A DNA stretch of 64,000 nucleotides from Oxalobacteraceae bacterium UBA6704 (GCA_002454505.1 DKJA01000148.1:1-64000), one strand, 5' to 3'; positions 17,451-26,714 are shown, numbered from the stretch's first letter. Program-made: numbers and translations. The notes: generated by a model from the letters alone, not told the origin.

Positions 17451-17852
17451 GTGCGCGGCCTGACGATGGTGCCGGCGTTGCTGGTTGCGCTGGCCGGCAG
17501 CGCGGCGGCGCAGCCGATGACGCACATGCACGGTGACAGCGCGGCCAGGGCGCCGGTCTTCGTGGCCAGCAGCGGCAAGCCGTTCGCCGCGCTGATGGAC
17601 GATGCGATGGCCGTGATGGACGACGGCATGCGCCGCGCACCGATGGACGGCCGCCCGGAGCACGACTTCGTGACGATGATGCTGCCGCATCACCAGGGCG
17701 CGGTGGACATGGCGCGCGCCGTGCTGCTGCACACGCAGGATCCCGAGCTGCGCAACCTGGCGCTGGGCATCATTGCCGAACAGCAGAACGAGATCAACGT
17801 GATGCGGGCCTGGCTGGCCCGCCACGGACAGGACGAGGAGAAGACGAAATGA
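17451..17852 (+). CDS. DUF305 protein, periplasmic, copper-associated
   Basis: 133 aa from a GTG located directly after the czcE stop; an ATG five codons later is possible. A short hydrophobic signal is followed by the DUF305 signature HDFVTMMLPHHQGAVDMARAVL and an EIINVMRAWL-like segment, here EINVMRAWLARHG. The region before it is Met/His-rich (MTHMHGD, MDDAMAVMDDGM), suited to Cu(I) binding. DUF305 proteins are ferritin-like helical proteins often found in copper and silver resistance loci. Its stop overlaps the next ATG by 4 bp. Confidence 0.88.
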   Translation: MRGLTMVPALLVALAGSAAAQPMTHMHGDSAARAPVFVASSGKPFAALMDDAMAVMDDGMRRAPMDGRPEHDFVTMMLPHHQGAVDMARAVLLHTQDPELRNLALGIIAEQQNEINVMRAWLARHGQDEEKTK

Positions 17853-19255
17853 AGAAGACCATGATCGCGCTGGCCGCGCTGCCGGCCGCACTGTTGCTGT
17901 CGCAGGCCGCGCTGGCGCTGCCGGATGCGACCGACCGCGTATATACGGCGGACCAGAACACCAACACGATCTCGGTGTTCGACCCCGCCGCCAACCGGCT
18001 GCTGGGCCAGATCCGCCTTGGCAATGCGCGGCCGGACGTGCTGTCGCCGCTGTACCGCGGCGAGATCAATGTGCACGGGCTGGGCTTCTCGCCCGACCAC
18101 AAGACGTTGATCGCCATTTCGAACGGTTCGAACTCGGTGACCTTCATCGACACGGCCACCAACCGGGTGAAGGGCAAGACCTATGTGGGCCGCTCGCCGC
18201 ACGAAGGCTTCTTCACGGCCGACGGCAAGGAAGTGTGGGTGGTCGTGCGCGGCGAAGACTATATTTCCGTCATCGATCCGCGGACGTTCAGGGAAACCCG
18301 CCGCATCCCGACGGCCGTCGGCCCCGGCATGGTGCAGTTCCTCCCGGACGGCAAGCTGGCCTTCGCCGTCTCGAGCTTCACGCCCGAGGTGGATGTGATC
18401 GACGTGCAGCGCCATGAAGTGATCCGCCGGATTCCCGTCGCCAGCCCGTTCTCGCCGTTCCTGCAGTTCACGCCGGATGCCCGCGAGATGTGGATGACGC
18501 ACAAGGACGTCGGCAAGGTGACCCGCATCGATACCCGCACGCTGCAGGTGACGGGCGTGATCGATACGGGCTTCATCACCAACCACCTGGCGTTTGCCAG
18601 GGTCGGCGGGCGCGTACTGGCGTATGTCACGGTCGGCGGCGAGAACGTCGTCAAGGTGTACACGACGGACGATCAGGCACGGCTGGTGGCGACGATACCC
18701 ACCGGCGCGCTGCCGCACGGGATCTGGACATCGGACGATTCGACCCGCCTGTACGTGGGCCTGGAGAACGGCGATGGCGTCGATGTCATCGATCCGGCTG
18801 CCGGCAAGGTCGTGGCGCACATGCCGGGCGGTCAGGCGCCGCAGGCGCTGGTCTACCTGTCCGGCGTGGCGAAGGCGGGCGACGCCGCCAACCTGGTCCC
18901 GCGCGTCAACGGCGAGTCGGCCACGGTGGCACTGAAGCCGCAACAGGGCAATGCGGCCGGCTACGTGGTGGTGCGGCCGCTGGGCGTGACGGACAGCATG
19001 GAAGTGGCGCTGTTCCGCCTCAGGCCGGACACGGTGTACAGCGTGTACCTGGCCGGCAGCAAGGCGCCGTCCGGCACGTTCCGCACCGATGCGAAGGGTG
19101 CCGCGAACGGCACCATGATCGGGCCGGTACGCAGCTTTGCCGCCGATGACAATACCGACAAGAAGGTAGAGAACAACGGCGCCGCGCGGCGGTTCATCGT
19201 CGTCGAAGGCGCAGATGAGGAGCCGGCCGAAGCGAAGGCGGTGCTGCGCAGCTGA
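17849..19255 (+). CDS. YVTN-type beta-propeller protein, secreted
   Basis: 468-aa periplasmic protein with a signal peptide (1-23). Repeats of the type ISVFDPAANRLLGQIRLG, VTFIDTATNRVKGKTYVG, ISVIDPRTFRETRRI and VDVIDVQRHEVIRRI build a seven-bladed YncE/nitrous-oxide-reductase-like propeller over about 25-345. The C-terminal 120 residues form a separate domain of unknown type (GYVVVRPLGVTDSMEVALFRL). It is translationally coupled to the DUF305 gene, so it likely works in the metal response; function is unproven. Confidence 0.88.
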   Translation: MKKTMIALAALPAALLLSQAALALPDATDRVYTADQNTNTISVFDPAANRLLGQIRLGNARPDVLSPLYRGEINVHGLGFSPDHKTLIAISNGSNSVTFIDTATNRVKGKTYVGRSPHEGFFTADGKEVWVVVRGEDYISVIDPRTFRETRRIPTAVGPGMVQFLPDGKLAFAVSSFTPEVDVIDVQRHEVIRRIPVASPFSPFLQFTPDAREMWMTHKDVGKVTRIDTRTLQVTGVIDTGFITNHLAFARVGGRVLAYVTVGGENVVKVYTTDDQARLVATIPTGALPHGIWTSDDSTRLYVGLENGDGVDVIDPAAGKVVAHMPGGQAPQALVYLSGVAKAGDAANLVPRVNGESATVALKPQQGNAAGYVVVRPLGVTDSMEVALFRLRPDTVYSVYLAGSKAPSGTFRTDAKGAANGTMIGPVRSFAADDNTDKKVENNGAARRFIVVEGADEEPAEAKAVLRS

Positions 19256-19264
19256 GCCGGCAGC

Positions 19265-20188
19265 CTACTCCGCGTTGCCCGGCACGGCCCACCGCAGGCC
19301 GCGCGTGATGATCGCCGGCGGCGCCGTCAGCACGTCCTCGTCGCGCACGATGTAGTGGTCGATCTTCAGGTTCGGGTAGTTGCGCGACTTCAGCGTGCCC
19401 GCATACGCGCGCAGGTCGCGCAGCAGGTCGTATTCCTTGTTGTACTGCGGGCCCGGCTTGATGGTTTCGTACGAGCCGGCCGCAAACAGCACGTTGGCCT
19501 TGATATCCTTGTGTTCGAGCGCGAACAGCCGCTCGCGCTCGAACATCACGCGCTTGTTGAACCACAGCGAAGGGCTGCCCAGCACGTAGTTCTCGAACAT
19601 GGGCTGTTCGTTCAGCAGCATCTCCAGGCCCAGCAGCGCGCCGTAGGAATGGCCGATGAAGGTCTTGCGGTTCATGTCGGCACGGTAGTGCCTGGCCACT
19701 ATCGGGAACACCTGGTCGGCGATGAAGCGGCGATAAGCCTCGGCTTCGCCGTACTTCGGTTCGCGGCCGGGCATGTCCGACACCACGTCGGACGTGTCGG
19801 TGACGGTGGGCGTGTAGTCGCGGCGGCGGCTGTATTCGGCCGTGTCGCCGTTCGCGTACGACAGGCCGACGAGGATGAATTCGCCGATGGCGCGGCCGTT
19901 GCGGCTGGCGCGGGCGCCGATCGCGCGCGTCATCGGGAACGCGTACGGCGCATCGGTAACAAAAACGACGGGATAGCTGCGCCCCGATTTCGCGTACGAG
20001 CGGGGCAGGCTGACATAGATCTGGTAATCGCGCTGCAGGCTTTTCGCGCGCACCGTCCGCACCTCGGTACCTTCCAGCACATACGGTGCGCCTTCGAGAG
20101 CGACGGTGCCGCCCTGCGCCTGCGCGCCGCCATGCGTCAAGCCCAGCGCGGCCAGGCCAAGAACAAATGCGAGGACGGATTTTTTCAT
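19265..20188 (-). CDS. Secreted alpha/beta-hydrolase, esterase D/IroE-like
   Basis: 307 aa with a signal peptide (1-25) and an esterase-like fold. The nucleophile is S181 in FIGHSYGALLG. The RRRDYTPT motif near residue 121-128 is typical of the Fes/IroE/BesA siderophore-esterase group. The start is the MKKSVLAF methionine; a longer frame would need a TTG. It converges with the propeller gene, 9 bp apart. Hydrolysis of a siderophore or another ester is possible; substrate is not determinable here. Confidence 0.82.
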   Translation of the reverse strand: MKKSVLAFVLGLAALGLTHGGAQAQGGTVALEGAPYVLEGTEVRTVRAKSLQRDYQIYVSLPRSYAKSGRSYPVVFVTDAPYAFPMTRAIGARASRNGRAIGEFILVGLSYANGDTAEYSRRRDYTPTVTDTSDVVSDMPGREPKYGEAEAYRRFIADQVFPIVARHYRADMNRKTFIGHSYGALLGLEMLLNEQPMFENYVLGSPSLWFNKRVMFERERLFALEHKDIKANVLFAAGSYETIKPGPQYNKEYDLLRDLRAYAGTLKSRNYPNLKIDHYIVRDEDVLTAPPAIITRGLRWAVPGNAE

Positions 20189-20279
20189 CGGATCGGCATG
20201 GCAAAAAGCCAATTATCGCCCATTTGCCGGCCTGTGTGACCGCTCAGTTACAAGCCGCTACATGCCCGCTACATGCCTG

Positions 20280-21116
20280 TTACAGCATCAGCACCGCGTA
20301 CAGCGACTCCACCTCGGTGCGCGACTCGGCGAGAATTGCGTGCAGCGTACCGTCGCCGACGGCGAAATCGATCGTGCGCGCCGCCTGCGGCGTGGTGGCG
20401 CCGGGCCGCGTGTGCATCGGCGATGCGATGGGCGCCAGGTCGTCGGCCAGCAGCAGCGTGTCGCCCAGCGTTTCCGGCGGCAGCGCGCGCATGCCGGCCC
20501 ACATGGCTTCCACGGCCCGCACCACGGGTTCCGGCACCATCAGTGCCGCCAGCACGGCGCGGCCGATCGGCTCTTCGCCATGCCCGACCCAGTCCTCCGG
20601 CTCGCCGTCGAGCAGGCCGGGGAATTCCCCGGCGCACGACAGCATGTAGAAGGCGCCCACTTCATGGACGATGCCGGCAAACAGCGCGGTATCCGGATCG
20701 ACATGCGTGACGCGGCGCGCGATCACCTGCGCCAGCGCGGCCGTGTGCGCGGCATGCTCCCACAGCCGCGCGGTGCGGGCCTGCAGGTCCGCATCGGTCA
20801 GCTGGCTGCCCAGCTGGCGGACGATCAGCGCGGCCACCAGCGACTGCAGCGTGCGCACGCCGAGGCGCTGCACGGCCGAGCGGACGCTGGAGATTTCGGT
20901 GCCGGAGCGGTTATAGGCGACGGAGTTGGCAATGGCCACGGTGCGCGCGGCCAGCAGCGGGTCGGCCTGGATCAGGCGCGCCGCCGTATCGACATGGCAG
21001 TCGGGATCGACCAGTGTCTGCTGCAGCCGGATCGAGGCTTCCACATTGGCCGGGAAGGCGAGTTCGCCGCGGCTCGCCCGAGCTGCGATGGTCTTGAAGG
21101 CGTCCAGTCTGTCCAT
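20280..21116 (-). CDS. HDOD-domain protein
   Basis: 278-aa soluble signalling protein. Residues about 15-205 fit the HDOD fold: LAFPANVEASIRLQQTLVDPDCHVDTAARLIQADPLLAARTVAIANS and AVQRLGVRTLQSLVAALIVRQLG, then HTAALAQVIARR and FAGIVHEVGAFYML. HDOD proteins lack a complete HD catalytic centre and act as scaffolds in signal output. A TATAAT sequence on the minus strand (21191-21196) supports the ATG chosen, because a TTG at 21188 would lie upstream of transcription start. Confidence 0.87.
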   Translation of the reverse strand: MDRLDAFKTIAARASRGELAFPANVEASIRLQQTLVDPDCHVDTAARLIQADPLLAARTVAIANSVAYNRSGTEISSVRSAVQRLGVRTLQSLVAALIVRQLGSQLTDADLQARTARLWEHAAHTAALAQVIARRVTHVDPDTALFAGIVHEVGAFYMLSCAGEFPGLLDGEPEDWVGHGEEPIGRAVLAALMVPEPVVRAVEAMWAGMRALPPETLGDTLLLADDLAPIASPMHTRPGATTPQAARTIDFAVGDGTLHAILAESRTEVESLYAVLML

Positions 21117-21274
21117 CGGTATTGGCTGTGTGACGATGCCGCACGCGCGCCAGGGTGGCGCGCTGTTTGCATCGAAGGTTACCGCCAAAAATTATACGCC
21201 CAATATTTCCTTGAGGAATCATTGATGGCGATATTTTATTGCTGAACAGACTGCCGGTGTTGCGTGAAAGCCGC

Positions 21275-21559
21275 TCAGCCCTGGCGGAAAATGGCGTCGC
21301 AACCTTCTTCGGTGCCTTCGGCATCGGCCAGTTCGTCGACCAGTTCCAGGTCTTCCAGTTCTTCCACGGCATTGGTGAAGCTGTTGTGCTTGGTGGCGCC
21401 GATCAGGCGGTAGATGTCGCCGTCTTCGTTGCGCACGCCGATCAGCAGCTTTTCCTTGCGGACTTCGTCTTCGGTGGTGGCTTCCACCAGCAGGTTGCCG
21501 GTGATCTGTTTGTCGAATTGGGCCGGCGTCACGCCGTCGAGCAGGGTAGTTTTCAGCAT
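21275..21559 (-). CDS. Hypothetical small acidic protein
   Basis: 94-aa protein with a mixed N-terminal half (ITGNLLVEATTEDEVRKEKLLIGVRNEDGDIYRLIGA) and a strongly acidic C-terminal half (AVEELEDLELVDELADAEGTEEG). The gene begins 4 nt after the MarR stop, so the two form an operon. I recognise no family. Coding is supported by position and codon pattern. Confidence 0.7.
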   Translation of the reverse strand: MLKTTLLDGVTPAQFDKQITGNLLVEATTEDEVRKEKLLIGVRNEDGDIYRLIGATKHNSFTNAVEELEDLELVDELADAEGTEEGCDAIFRQG

Positions 21560-21563
21560 TGTG

Positions 21564-22022
21564 TCATTCGTCGCAGTTGATATTGTCGGATGCAGCTTCG
21601 GTGACGATCACGCCGTGCAGGCGCGCCAGCACGCGTTCCAGCTCGTCGTAATCGGCAACGGTAAAGTGGGCGAACACTTCGCCGCCGCGCGCGATCACGC
21701 GCGGGAAGACGTCGTTGAACAGCCGTTCGCCCTGGGGCGTCAGGCGGATGAACCAGCTGCGCTTGTCGCTGGCGCAGCGCTCGCGCGCCACCAGGCCTTT
21801 CTGTTCCAGGCGCTCGATGACGCCCGTCAGCGTGCCCTTGGTGATCAGCGTACGCCGGCCCAGCTCCTTGTACGGCATGCCGGGCGTGTTGCCCAGCGTG
21901 GCGACGATGTCGAACTGGGCGTGTGTCAGGCCGTGCTCGCGCACATGCTGGCCGGACAGGCGCTCGAAGCCCTGCATGCACTCCGCCAGCAGCCGGATAC
22001 TTTTCAGATAGCGTTCCCCCAT
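21564..22022 (-). CDS. MarR-family transcriptional regulator
   Basis: 152-aa winged-helix repressor. The HTH runs over about 45-95 (MPYKELGRRTLITKGTLTGVIERLEQKGLVARERCASDKRSWFIRLTPQGE), with the DKR wing motif. Its only same-strand downstream neighbour is the 94-aa acidic protein; divergent to it is the argR-like gene. Target and ligand are unknown. The ATG lies in a CCCCATGGGG palindrome. Confidence 0.9.
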   Translation of the reverse strand: MGERYLKSIRLLAECMQGFERLSGQHVREHGLTHAQFDIVATLGNTPGMPYKELGRRTLITKGTLTGVIERLEQKGLVARERCASDKRSWFIRLTPQGERLFNDVFPRVIARGGEVFAHFTVADYDELERVLARLHGVIVTEAASDNINCDE

Positions 22023-22185
22023 GGGGCGGATTATATCCGGGCAAGCCGGCGGGCGCCGTCCGCTGGCCGTCCCGCTGCGGCGGTGCTCGGGCCGCCGCCG
22101 TTTCCGCTATCATTACCGGCCATGCATCCGCACTCTCCGACCTCGCGCCAGACCTTGCTTCATTCACTGCCACTGGCGCCCACCG

Positions 22186-23127
22186 ATGTCCTTCGCTAAC
22201 CTCTCCCGGCTGGCCGGCGAGCGGCCGCTGCGCATGCTGCTCGTCAACGCGGGCGAGGCGGACAACCTCACGTGGGCCGGCCTGGTCCAGCCGCTGGTGC
22301 TGGCCCGGCGCACGCTGAAACACGCCTTCGTGCTGGACGTGCACACGCCGGCCACGCTGCTGGCCGGCGCGGACGAAGGCTGGCACGTGGCGCTGCTCGT
22401 GGCAGACCAGCCGCTGCCGGCGCCGGCCGACGCGACGCTGCGCGCGCTGATCGGCCGCTGCCGCACGGCCCAGTACTGGGGCGGCGTGGGCGCGGCCGTG
22501 CTGTGGCTGGCCGAGGCGGGCGTCGCCGGCGGCGTGCGTCTCGCCCTGCCATGGGCGCTGTATGCCGACACGGAAGACATCACCGAACGCGCCATCCTGA
22601 CGCCCCACCTGTACGAGCTGGATGGCCGCCACCTGAGCTGCTGCGGCGGCGCCGCCAGCACCGACTTTGCACTGACGCTGATCGACTGCCTGTTCGGCGC
22701 CGGCATCCAGTCGGCCATCAAGGAAGCACTGTGCATCGACCGCGTGCGCGGCGCCGACGAGCGCCAGCGCGTGGCCCTGCAGGCCCGCTTCGGCGCACTG
22801 CAGCCGAAGCTGTCCGAAGCCGTGACATTGATGGAAGCCAATATCGAGGAACCACTGACCACCGACGACGTGGCGCAGCTGGTCGGCCTGTCGCGCCGCC
22901 AGCTGGAGCGGCTGTTCAAGCAATACCTGGGCAGCCTGCCGTCGCGCTACTACCTGGAGCTGCGCCTGCAGCGGGCCCGCCAGCTGCTGCTCGAGACCAA
23001 TCATTCGATCGTGCAAGTCGGGCTCATGTGCGGCTTCTCGTCCGGCTCCCATTTCTCCACAGCATTCGGCGCCCTGTTCGGCAACACCCCCCGCGAAGAG
23101 CGGCAACGCAAGCTGGCCGCCGCCTGA
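22186..23127 (+). CDS. argR: GlxA-family AraC-type regulator, ArgR of arginine catabolism
   Basis: 313-aa regulator. The N-terminal two thirds is a DJ-1/PfpI-like (class I GATase-like) domain. Residues about 205-310 hold a double HTH AraC domain (LTTDDVAQLVGLSRRQLERLFKQYLG and IVQVGLMCGFSSGSHFSTAFGALFG). In Pseudomonas an ArgR of this architecture activates the AST operon and the NAD-glutamate dehydrogenase in response to arginine. Here it directly precedes exactly those genes, so the same role is inferred. It is not related to the hexameric ArgR of E. coli. Confidence 0.87.
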   Translation: MSFANLSRLAGERPLRMLLVNAGEADNLTWAGLVQPLVLARRTLKHAFVLDVHTPATLLAGADEGWHVALLVADQPLPAPADATLRALIGRCRTAQYWGGVGAAVLWLAEAGVAGGVRLALPWALYADTEDITERAILTPHLYELDGRHLSCCGGAASTDFALTLIDCLFGAGIQSAIKEALCIDRVRGADERQRVALQARFGALQPKLSEAVTLMEANIEEPLTTDDVAQLVGLSRRQLERLFKQYLGSLPSRYYLELRLQRARQLLLETNHSIVQVGLMCGFSSGSHFSTAFGALFGNTPREERQRKLAAA

Positions 23128-23143
23128 GCGCACACAGAAAACC

Positions 23144-23195
23144 GGTGACAGGCACTCTTTTTCGAGAAAGACTTCGAAAAAAAGTGCCAGTCACC
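23144..23195. repeat. GGTGACAGGCACT hairpin
   Basis: Arms 23144-23164 and 23175-23195 are inverted with two mismatches, one at the central A/T position seen in the other repeat families. The loop is 10 nt. It lies 16 nt after argR and could serve as its 3' hairpin. It shares its core with the repeat near 11.68 kb. Confidence 0.8.
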
Positions 23196-23226
23196 AAAAT
23201 TGAAAATCCTTGTCGCAGATTCAAAA
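23189..23226 (+). promoter_or_regulatory. Candidate ArgR (AraC-type) binding site
   Basis: Two direct half-sites, AGTCAC-N8-AA (23189-23204) and TGTCGC-N8-AA (23211-23226), spaced 22 bp. The second matches the recalled Pseudomonas ArgR half-site TGTCGC-N8-AA exactly; the first matches 4 of 6. A -10-like TACAAT follows at 23248-23253 with no good -35, as expected for an activated promoter. Confidence 0.4.
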
Positions 23227-23287
23227 GAGTTTTAGCATCCCGCCTCTTACAATCCAGACTCACCTCTTACCTTGATGGGGAATGCCA

Positions 23288-24532
23288 ATGAACGCCAAGC
23301 TCGATACCACCGCCACCACTCGCCCGGTCACCCGGCAGACTTACGATGAAGTGCTCGTGCCGACGTACGCACCGGCCGCGATGGTGCCCGTGCGAGCAGC
23401 CGGCCTGGAACTGTGGGACCAGGAAGGCAAGCGTTACCTGGATTTCACGTCCGGCATCGCCGTGGCGGCGCTGGGCCATTGCAATCCCGCCGTCGTTGCC
23501 GCGCTGACGAAGCAGGCCAACACGCTGTGGCACCTCGGTAACGGCTACACCAACGAACCGGTGCTGCGCCTCGGCCTGGCGATGACGGAAGCGACGTTCG
23601 CCGACCGCGCCTTCTTCTGCAACTCCGGCGCCGAAGCCAACGAGGCCGCGCTCAAGCTGGCCCGCAAGCACGCGCACACGAAGTTCGGCGCGCACAAGAC
23701 GCGCATCGTGTCGTGCCTGAATTCCTTCCACGGCCGCACGCTGTTCACGGTGTCCGTCGGCGGCCAGTCGAAATACACGGAAGGCTTCGAGCCGCTGCCG
23801 CCGTCGCTGGACCACATCCCGTACAACGACATCGAAGCGGCGCGTGCCGCCATCGGCGACGACGTGTGCGCGGTGATCGTCGAGCCGGTGCAGGGCGAGG
23901 GCGGCGTCATGCCAGGTAATCCGGAATACCTGCAGGAGCTGCGCGCGCTGTGCGACAAGACCGGCGCGCTGCTGATCTTCGATGAAGTGCAATCGGGCAT
24001 GGGCCGCACCGGTTCGCTGTTCGCCTACATGGGCTACGGCGTCACGCCGGACATCCTGACGTCGGCGAAAGCCCTCGGCAACGGCTTCCCGATCGCCGCG
24101 ATGCTGACCACCCACGAACTGGCGCAGACGCTGTCCGTCGGCACCCACGGCACCACGTACGGCGGCAACCCGCTGGCCACCACCGTGGCGCTGACCGTGT
24201 TCGAGACGATCAACCAGCCCGCCTTCCTGGCGCGCGTGAAAGAAGCGAGCCTGTACCTGATCGACAAGCTGGAAGGCGTGATCCGCGACTACCCGCAGGT
24301 GTTCACCACCGTGCGCGGCGCCGGCCTGCTGCTGGGCCTCGTCGTGGCCGACGAATTCAAGGGCCGCTCGAAGGACATCCAGCGCGCCGCCGAAGCGGAA
24401 GGCCTGATGGTGCTGATCGCCGGTCCGGACGTGCTGCGCCTGGCGCCGGCACTGATCGTCACCGACGCGCAGATCGACGAGGCGATCGGCCTGCTGACCA
24501 AGGGCATCGACGCGCTGCTGGCCGCCAAATAA
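23288..24532 (+). CDS. astC: Succinylornithine/acetylornithine transaminase (AST pathway)
   Basis: 414-aa class III PLP aminotransferase. PLP lysine K261 lies in LTSAKALGNGFP; CNSGAEANEAALKLARK and FDEVQSGMGRTG are family motifs. In the arginine succinyltransferase pathway it transaminates N2-succinylornithine with 2-oxoglutarate. The second of two close ATGs is chosen because GGGGA (23277-23281) is well spaced from it. First gene of the ast operon; the same enzyme often also serves as ArgD. Confidence 0.93.
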   Translation: MNAKLDTTATTRPVTRQTYDEVLVPTYAPAAMVPVRAAGLELWDQEGKRYLDFTSGIAVAALGHCNPAVVAALTKQANTLWHLGNGYTNEPVLRLGLAMTEATFADRAFFCNSGAEANEAALKLARKHAHTKFGAHKTRIVSCLNSFHGRTLFTVSVGGQSKYTEGFEPLPPSLDHIPYNDIEAARAAIGDDVCAVIVEPVQGEGGVMPGNPEYLQELRALCDKTGALLIFDEVQSGMGRTGSLFAYMGYGVTPDILTSAKALGNGFPIAAMLTTHELAQTLSVGTHGTTYGGNPLATTVALTVFETINQPAFLARVKEASLYLIDKLEGVIRDYPQVFTTVRGAGLLLGLVVADEFKGRSKDIQRAAEAEGLMVLIAGPDVLRLAPALIVTDAQIDEAIGLLTKGIDALLAAK

Positions 24533-24613
24533 GCCGGCAGCACGCTCCCGGCGTCGTCCATCACCGCCCGCCTGCAGTCGCAGCGGGCGTTCTCATTATC
24601 CAGAGGAGTGCCC

Positions 24614-25645
24614 ATGTACGTCGTCCGTCCGGTAGAAACCGCGGATATCGCCGCACTCGAAGCGCTGGCCGCCGTGGCGATGCCGGGCGTGCACACGCTG
24701 CCGCGCAGTGCCGACCGGATCGAGCTGGCCGTCGAACGGTCGCTGGCCTCGTTTGCCGCGCAGGTGGATATTCCCAGCGAAGAGTCCTATCTGTTCGTGC
24801 TGGAGTCGCTGGCTGACCGCCGCATCGTCGGCACCGCGTCGATCTTCGCATCGGCCGGCAGCAACGGCACCTATTTCTCGTTCCGTAACGACGTGATCCA
24901 GCAGGTGTCGCGCGACCTGAACATCAGCCACAGCGTGCATGCGCTGACGCTGTGTTCCGAACTCACCGCCTACTCGCACCTCTCGTCGTTCTACGTGGAC
25001 GGCGCGGTGCAGGCGCGCCCGGAGGCGGCGCTGCTGTCGCGCTCCCGGCTGCTGTATGCCTTCCAGAACCCGCGCCGCTTCGGCGACCGCTTCTTCGTGC
25101 CGCTGGCCGGCGTCACCGACGACAACGGCGAATCGCCGTTCTGGAACGCGCTGGGCCGCAAGTTCTTCAAGATGGATTTCCTCGAAGCGGAGCGCATCAT
25201 CGGCGGCGCGCGTAACCGCACGCTGATCGTCGAACTGATGCCGCATTACCCCGTGTACGTGCCCCTGTTGCCCGGCGATGCGCAGGCCGTGATGGGCCAG
25301 ATCCATCCGTCCGGCGAACTGGCGTTCAACCTGCTCACCGCCGAAGGCTTCGAAGCCGACGAATACGTGGACATCTTCGACGGCGGCCCGATCCTGCAGG
25401 CGCACAAGCACGCGCTGCGCACGTTCACCGAATCGCAGGTGCTGCGCGTGCGCACCGCGCCATCGACAGCCAACCGGGGCGACCGCTTCAACTATGCGAT
25501 CGCCAATGGCGCCGGTGCCGCATTCCGCGCGGTGACGATCACGTGCCCGGACCTGGATGGCGTCGAAGCCGTGGCGCTGACGCCCGAAGTCCAGGACATC
25601 CTGCGCGTCGCCGACGGCGACAGCGTGACCTGCGTACGCATCTGA
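24614..25645 (+). CDS. aruF: Arginine N-succinyltransferase, alpha subunit
   Basis: 343-aa GNAT-like AstA-family protein, first step of the AST pathway (succinyl-CoA plus arginine). It carries the family motifs SSFYVDGAVQ... and GRKFFKMDFLEAERI, and VDIFDGGPILQAHKHALRT near the C-terminal third. AGGAG is 6 nt from the ATG. Paired with the paralogous beta subunit immediately downstream, as in Pseudomonas AruFG. The alpha assignment rests on gene order. Confidence 0.9.
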   Translation: MYVVRPVETADIAALEALAAVAMPGVHTLPRSADRIELAVERSLASFAAQVDIPSEESYLFVLESLADRRIVGTASIFASAGSNGTYFSFRNDVIQQVSRDLNISHSVHALTLCSELTAYSHLSSFYVDGAVQARPEAALLSRSRLLYAFQNPRRFGDRFFVPLAGVTDDNGESPFWNALGRKFFKMDFLEAERIIGGARNRTLIVELMPHYPVYVPLLPGDAQAVMGQIHPSGELAFNLLTAEGFEADEYVDIFDGGPILQAHKHALRTFTESQVLRVRTAPSTANRGDRFNYAIANGAGAAFRAVTITCPDLDGVEAVALTPEVQDILRVADGDSVTCVRI

Positions 25646-25655
25646 GGAGACACCT

Positions 25656-26705
25656 ATGCTCGTAGTACGCGCCATCAACGACAAAGACCTGGACGCCCTG
25701 TACGGCCTGGCCAGCCAGGTGGGCACCGGCATGACCACGCTGAAACCGGACATGAAGATGCTGGGCGACCGGCTGGCCACCGCCTGCGCATCGTTCGCCG
25801 AAACGATCCCGCCGGAAGAACGCGACTACATGTTCGTGATGGAGGACACCACGTCGGGCCGGCTGGCCGGCGTGTGCGCCATCAAGGGCGCCGTGGGCCT
25901 GACGGAGCCGTTCTATAACTACCGCATCGGCACGCTGGTGCACTCCAGCCGCGAGCTGAACGTGTTCACGCGGATGGAAACGCTGTACCTGTCGAACGAC
26001 CTCACGGGGTCGTCGGAACTGTGCTCGCTGTTCCTGCACCCGGACTACCGGCAGGGCCACAACGGCAAGCTGCTGTCGAAGAGCCGCTTCCTGTTCATCG
26101 CCCAGTTCCCGCACCTGTTCACGCAGAAGATCATCGCCGAGATGCGCGGCTACCAGGCCGAGGACGGCACGTCGCCGTTCTACGAAGGCCTGGGCCGCCA
26201 CTTCTTCAAGATGGACTTCCACCACGTGGACGACCTGACGGCGCTGGGCAAGAAATCGTTCATCGCCGAACTGATGCCGCGCCAGCCGCTGTACATCGAC
26301 TACCTGCCGCAGGAAGCCCAGGACGTCGTCGGCGCCGTGCACAATTCCACCGCGCCGGCGCGCCGCCTGCTGGAGCAGGAAGGCATGCATTACGAAGGCT
26401 ACGTGGACATCTTCGACGCGGGCCCCGTGCTGCAGGCGCGCGTTTCCGAACTGCGCGCGATCCGCGACAGCGAACTGGCGCAGGTCGGGCCGGACACGGA
26501 CACGGCTCACGCGTGTGCACCGGCCAACGCGGAGCCCACGCTCGTGTCGAACACGACGCTGAAGGATTTCCGCATGGTGGTCACCACCGCCAGCACCAAC
26601 AACGGCAGCATCGACCTGTCGGCCGAGGACCTGCGGCTGCTGAACTGCCGCGCCGGCGACACCGTGCGCACGCTGCCACTGAACGTCAAGAAAAACCACG
26701 CGTAA
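25656..26705 (+). CDS. aruG: Arginine N-succinyltransferase, beta subunit
   Basis: 349-aa paralogue of the preceding subunit, closer to single-chain AstA: LVVRAINDKDLDALYGLA, SSELCSLFLHPDYRQGHNGKLLSKSRFLFIA, GLGRHFFKMDFHHVDDLTALG and YVDIFDAGPVLQAR. It starts 10 nt after aruF. The two proteins form the hetero-oligomeric transferase. Confidence 0.93.
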   Translation: MLVVRAINDKDLDALYGLASQVGTGMTTLKPDMKMLGDRLATACASFAETIPPEERDYMFVMEDTTSGRLAGVCAIKGAVGLTEPFYNYRIGTLVHSSRELNVFTRMETLYLSNDLTGSSELCSLFLHPDYRQGHNGKLLSKSRFLFIAQFPHLFTQKIIAEMRGYQAEDGTSPFYEGLGRHFFKMDFHHVDDLTALGKKSFIAELMPRQPLYIDYLPQEAQDVVGAVHNSTAPARRLLEQEGMHYEGYVDIFDAGPVLQARVSELRAIRDSELAQVGPDTDTAHACAPANAEPTLVSNTTLKDFRMVVTTASTNNGSIDLSAEDLRLLNCRAGDTVRTLPLNVKKNHA

Positions 26706-26714
26706 GGACGCATC

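Noticed and set aside
24570..24594. GCCCGC...GCGGGC stem between astC and aruF as terminator
   Set aside because: Short stem without a T-run inside an obvious operon; too weak to call.
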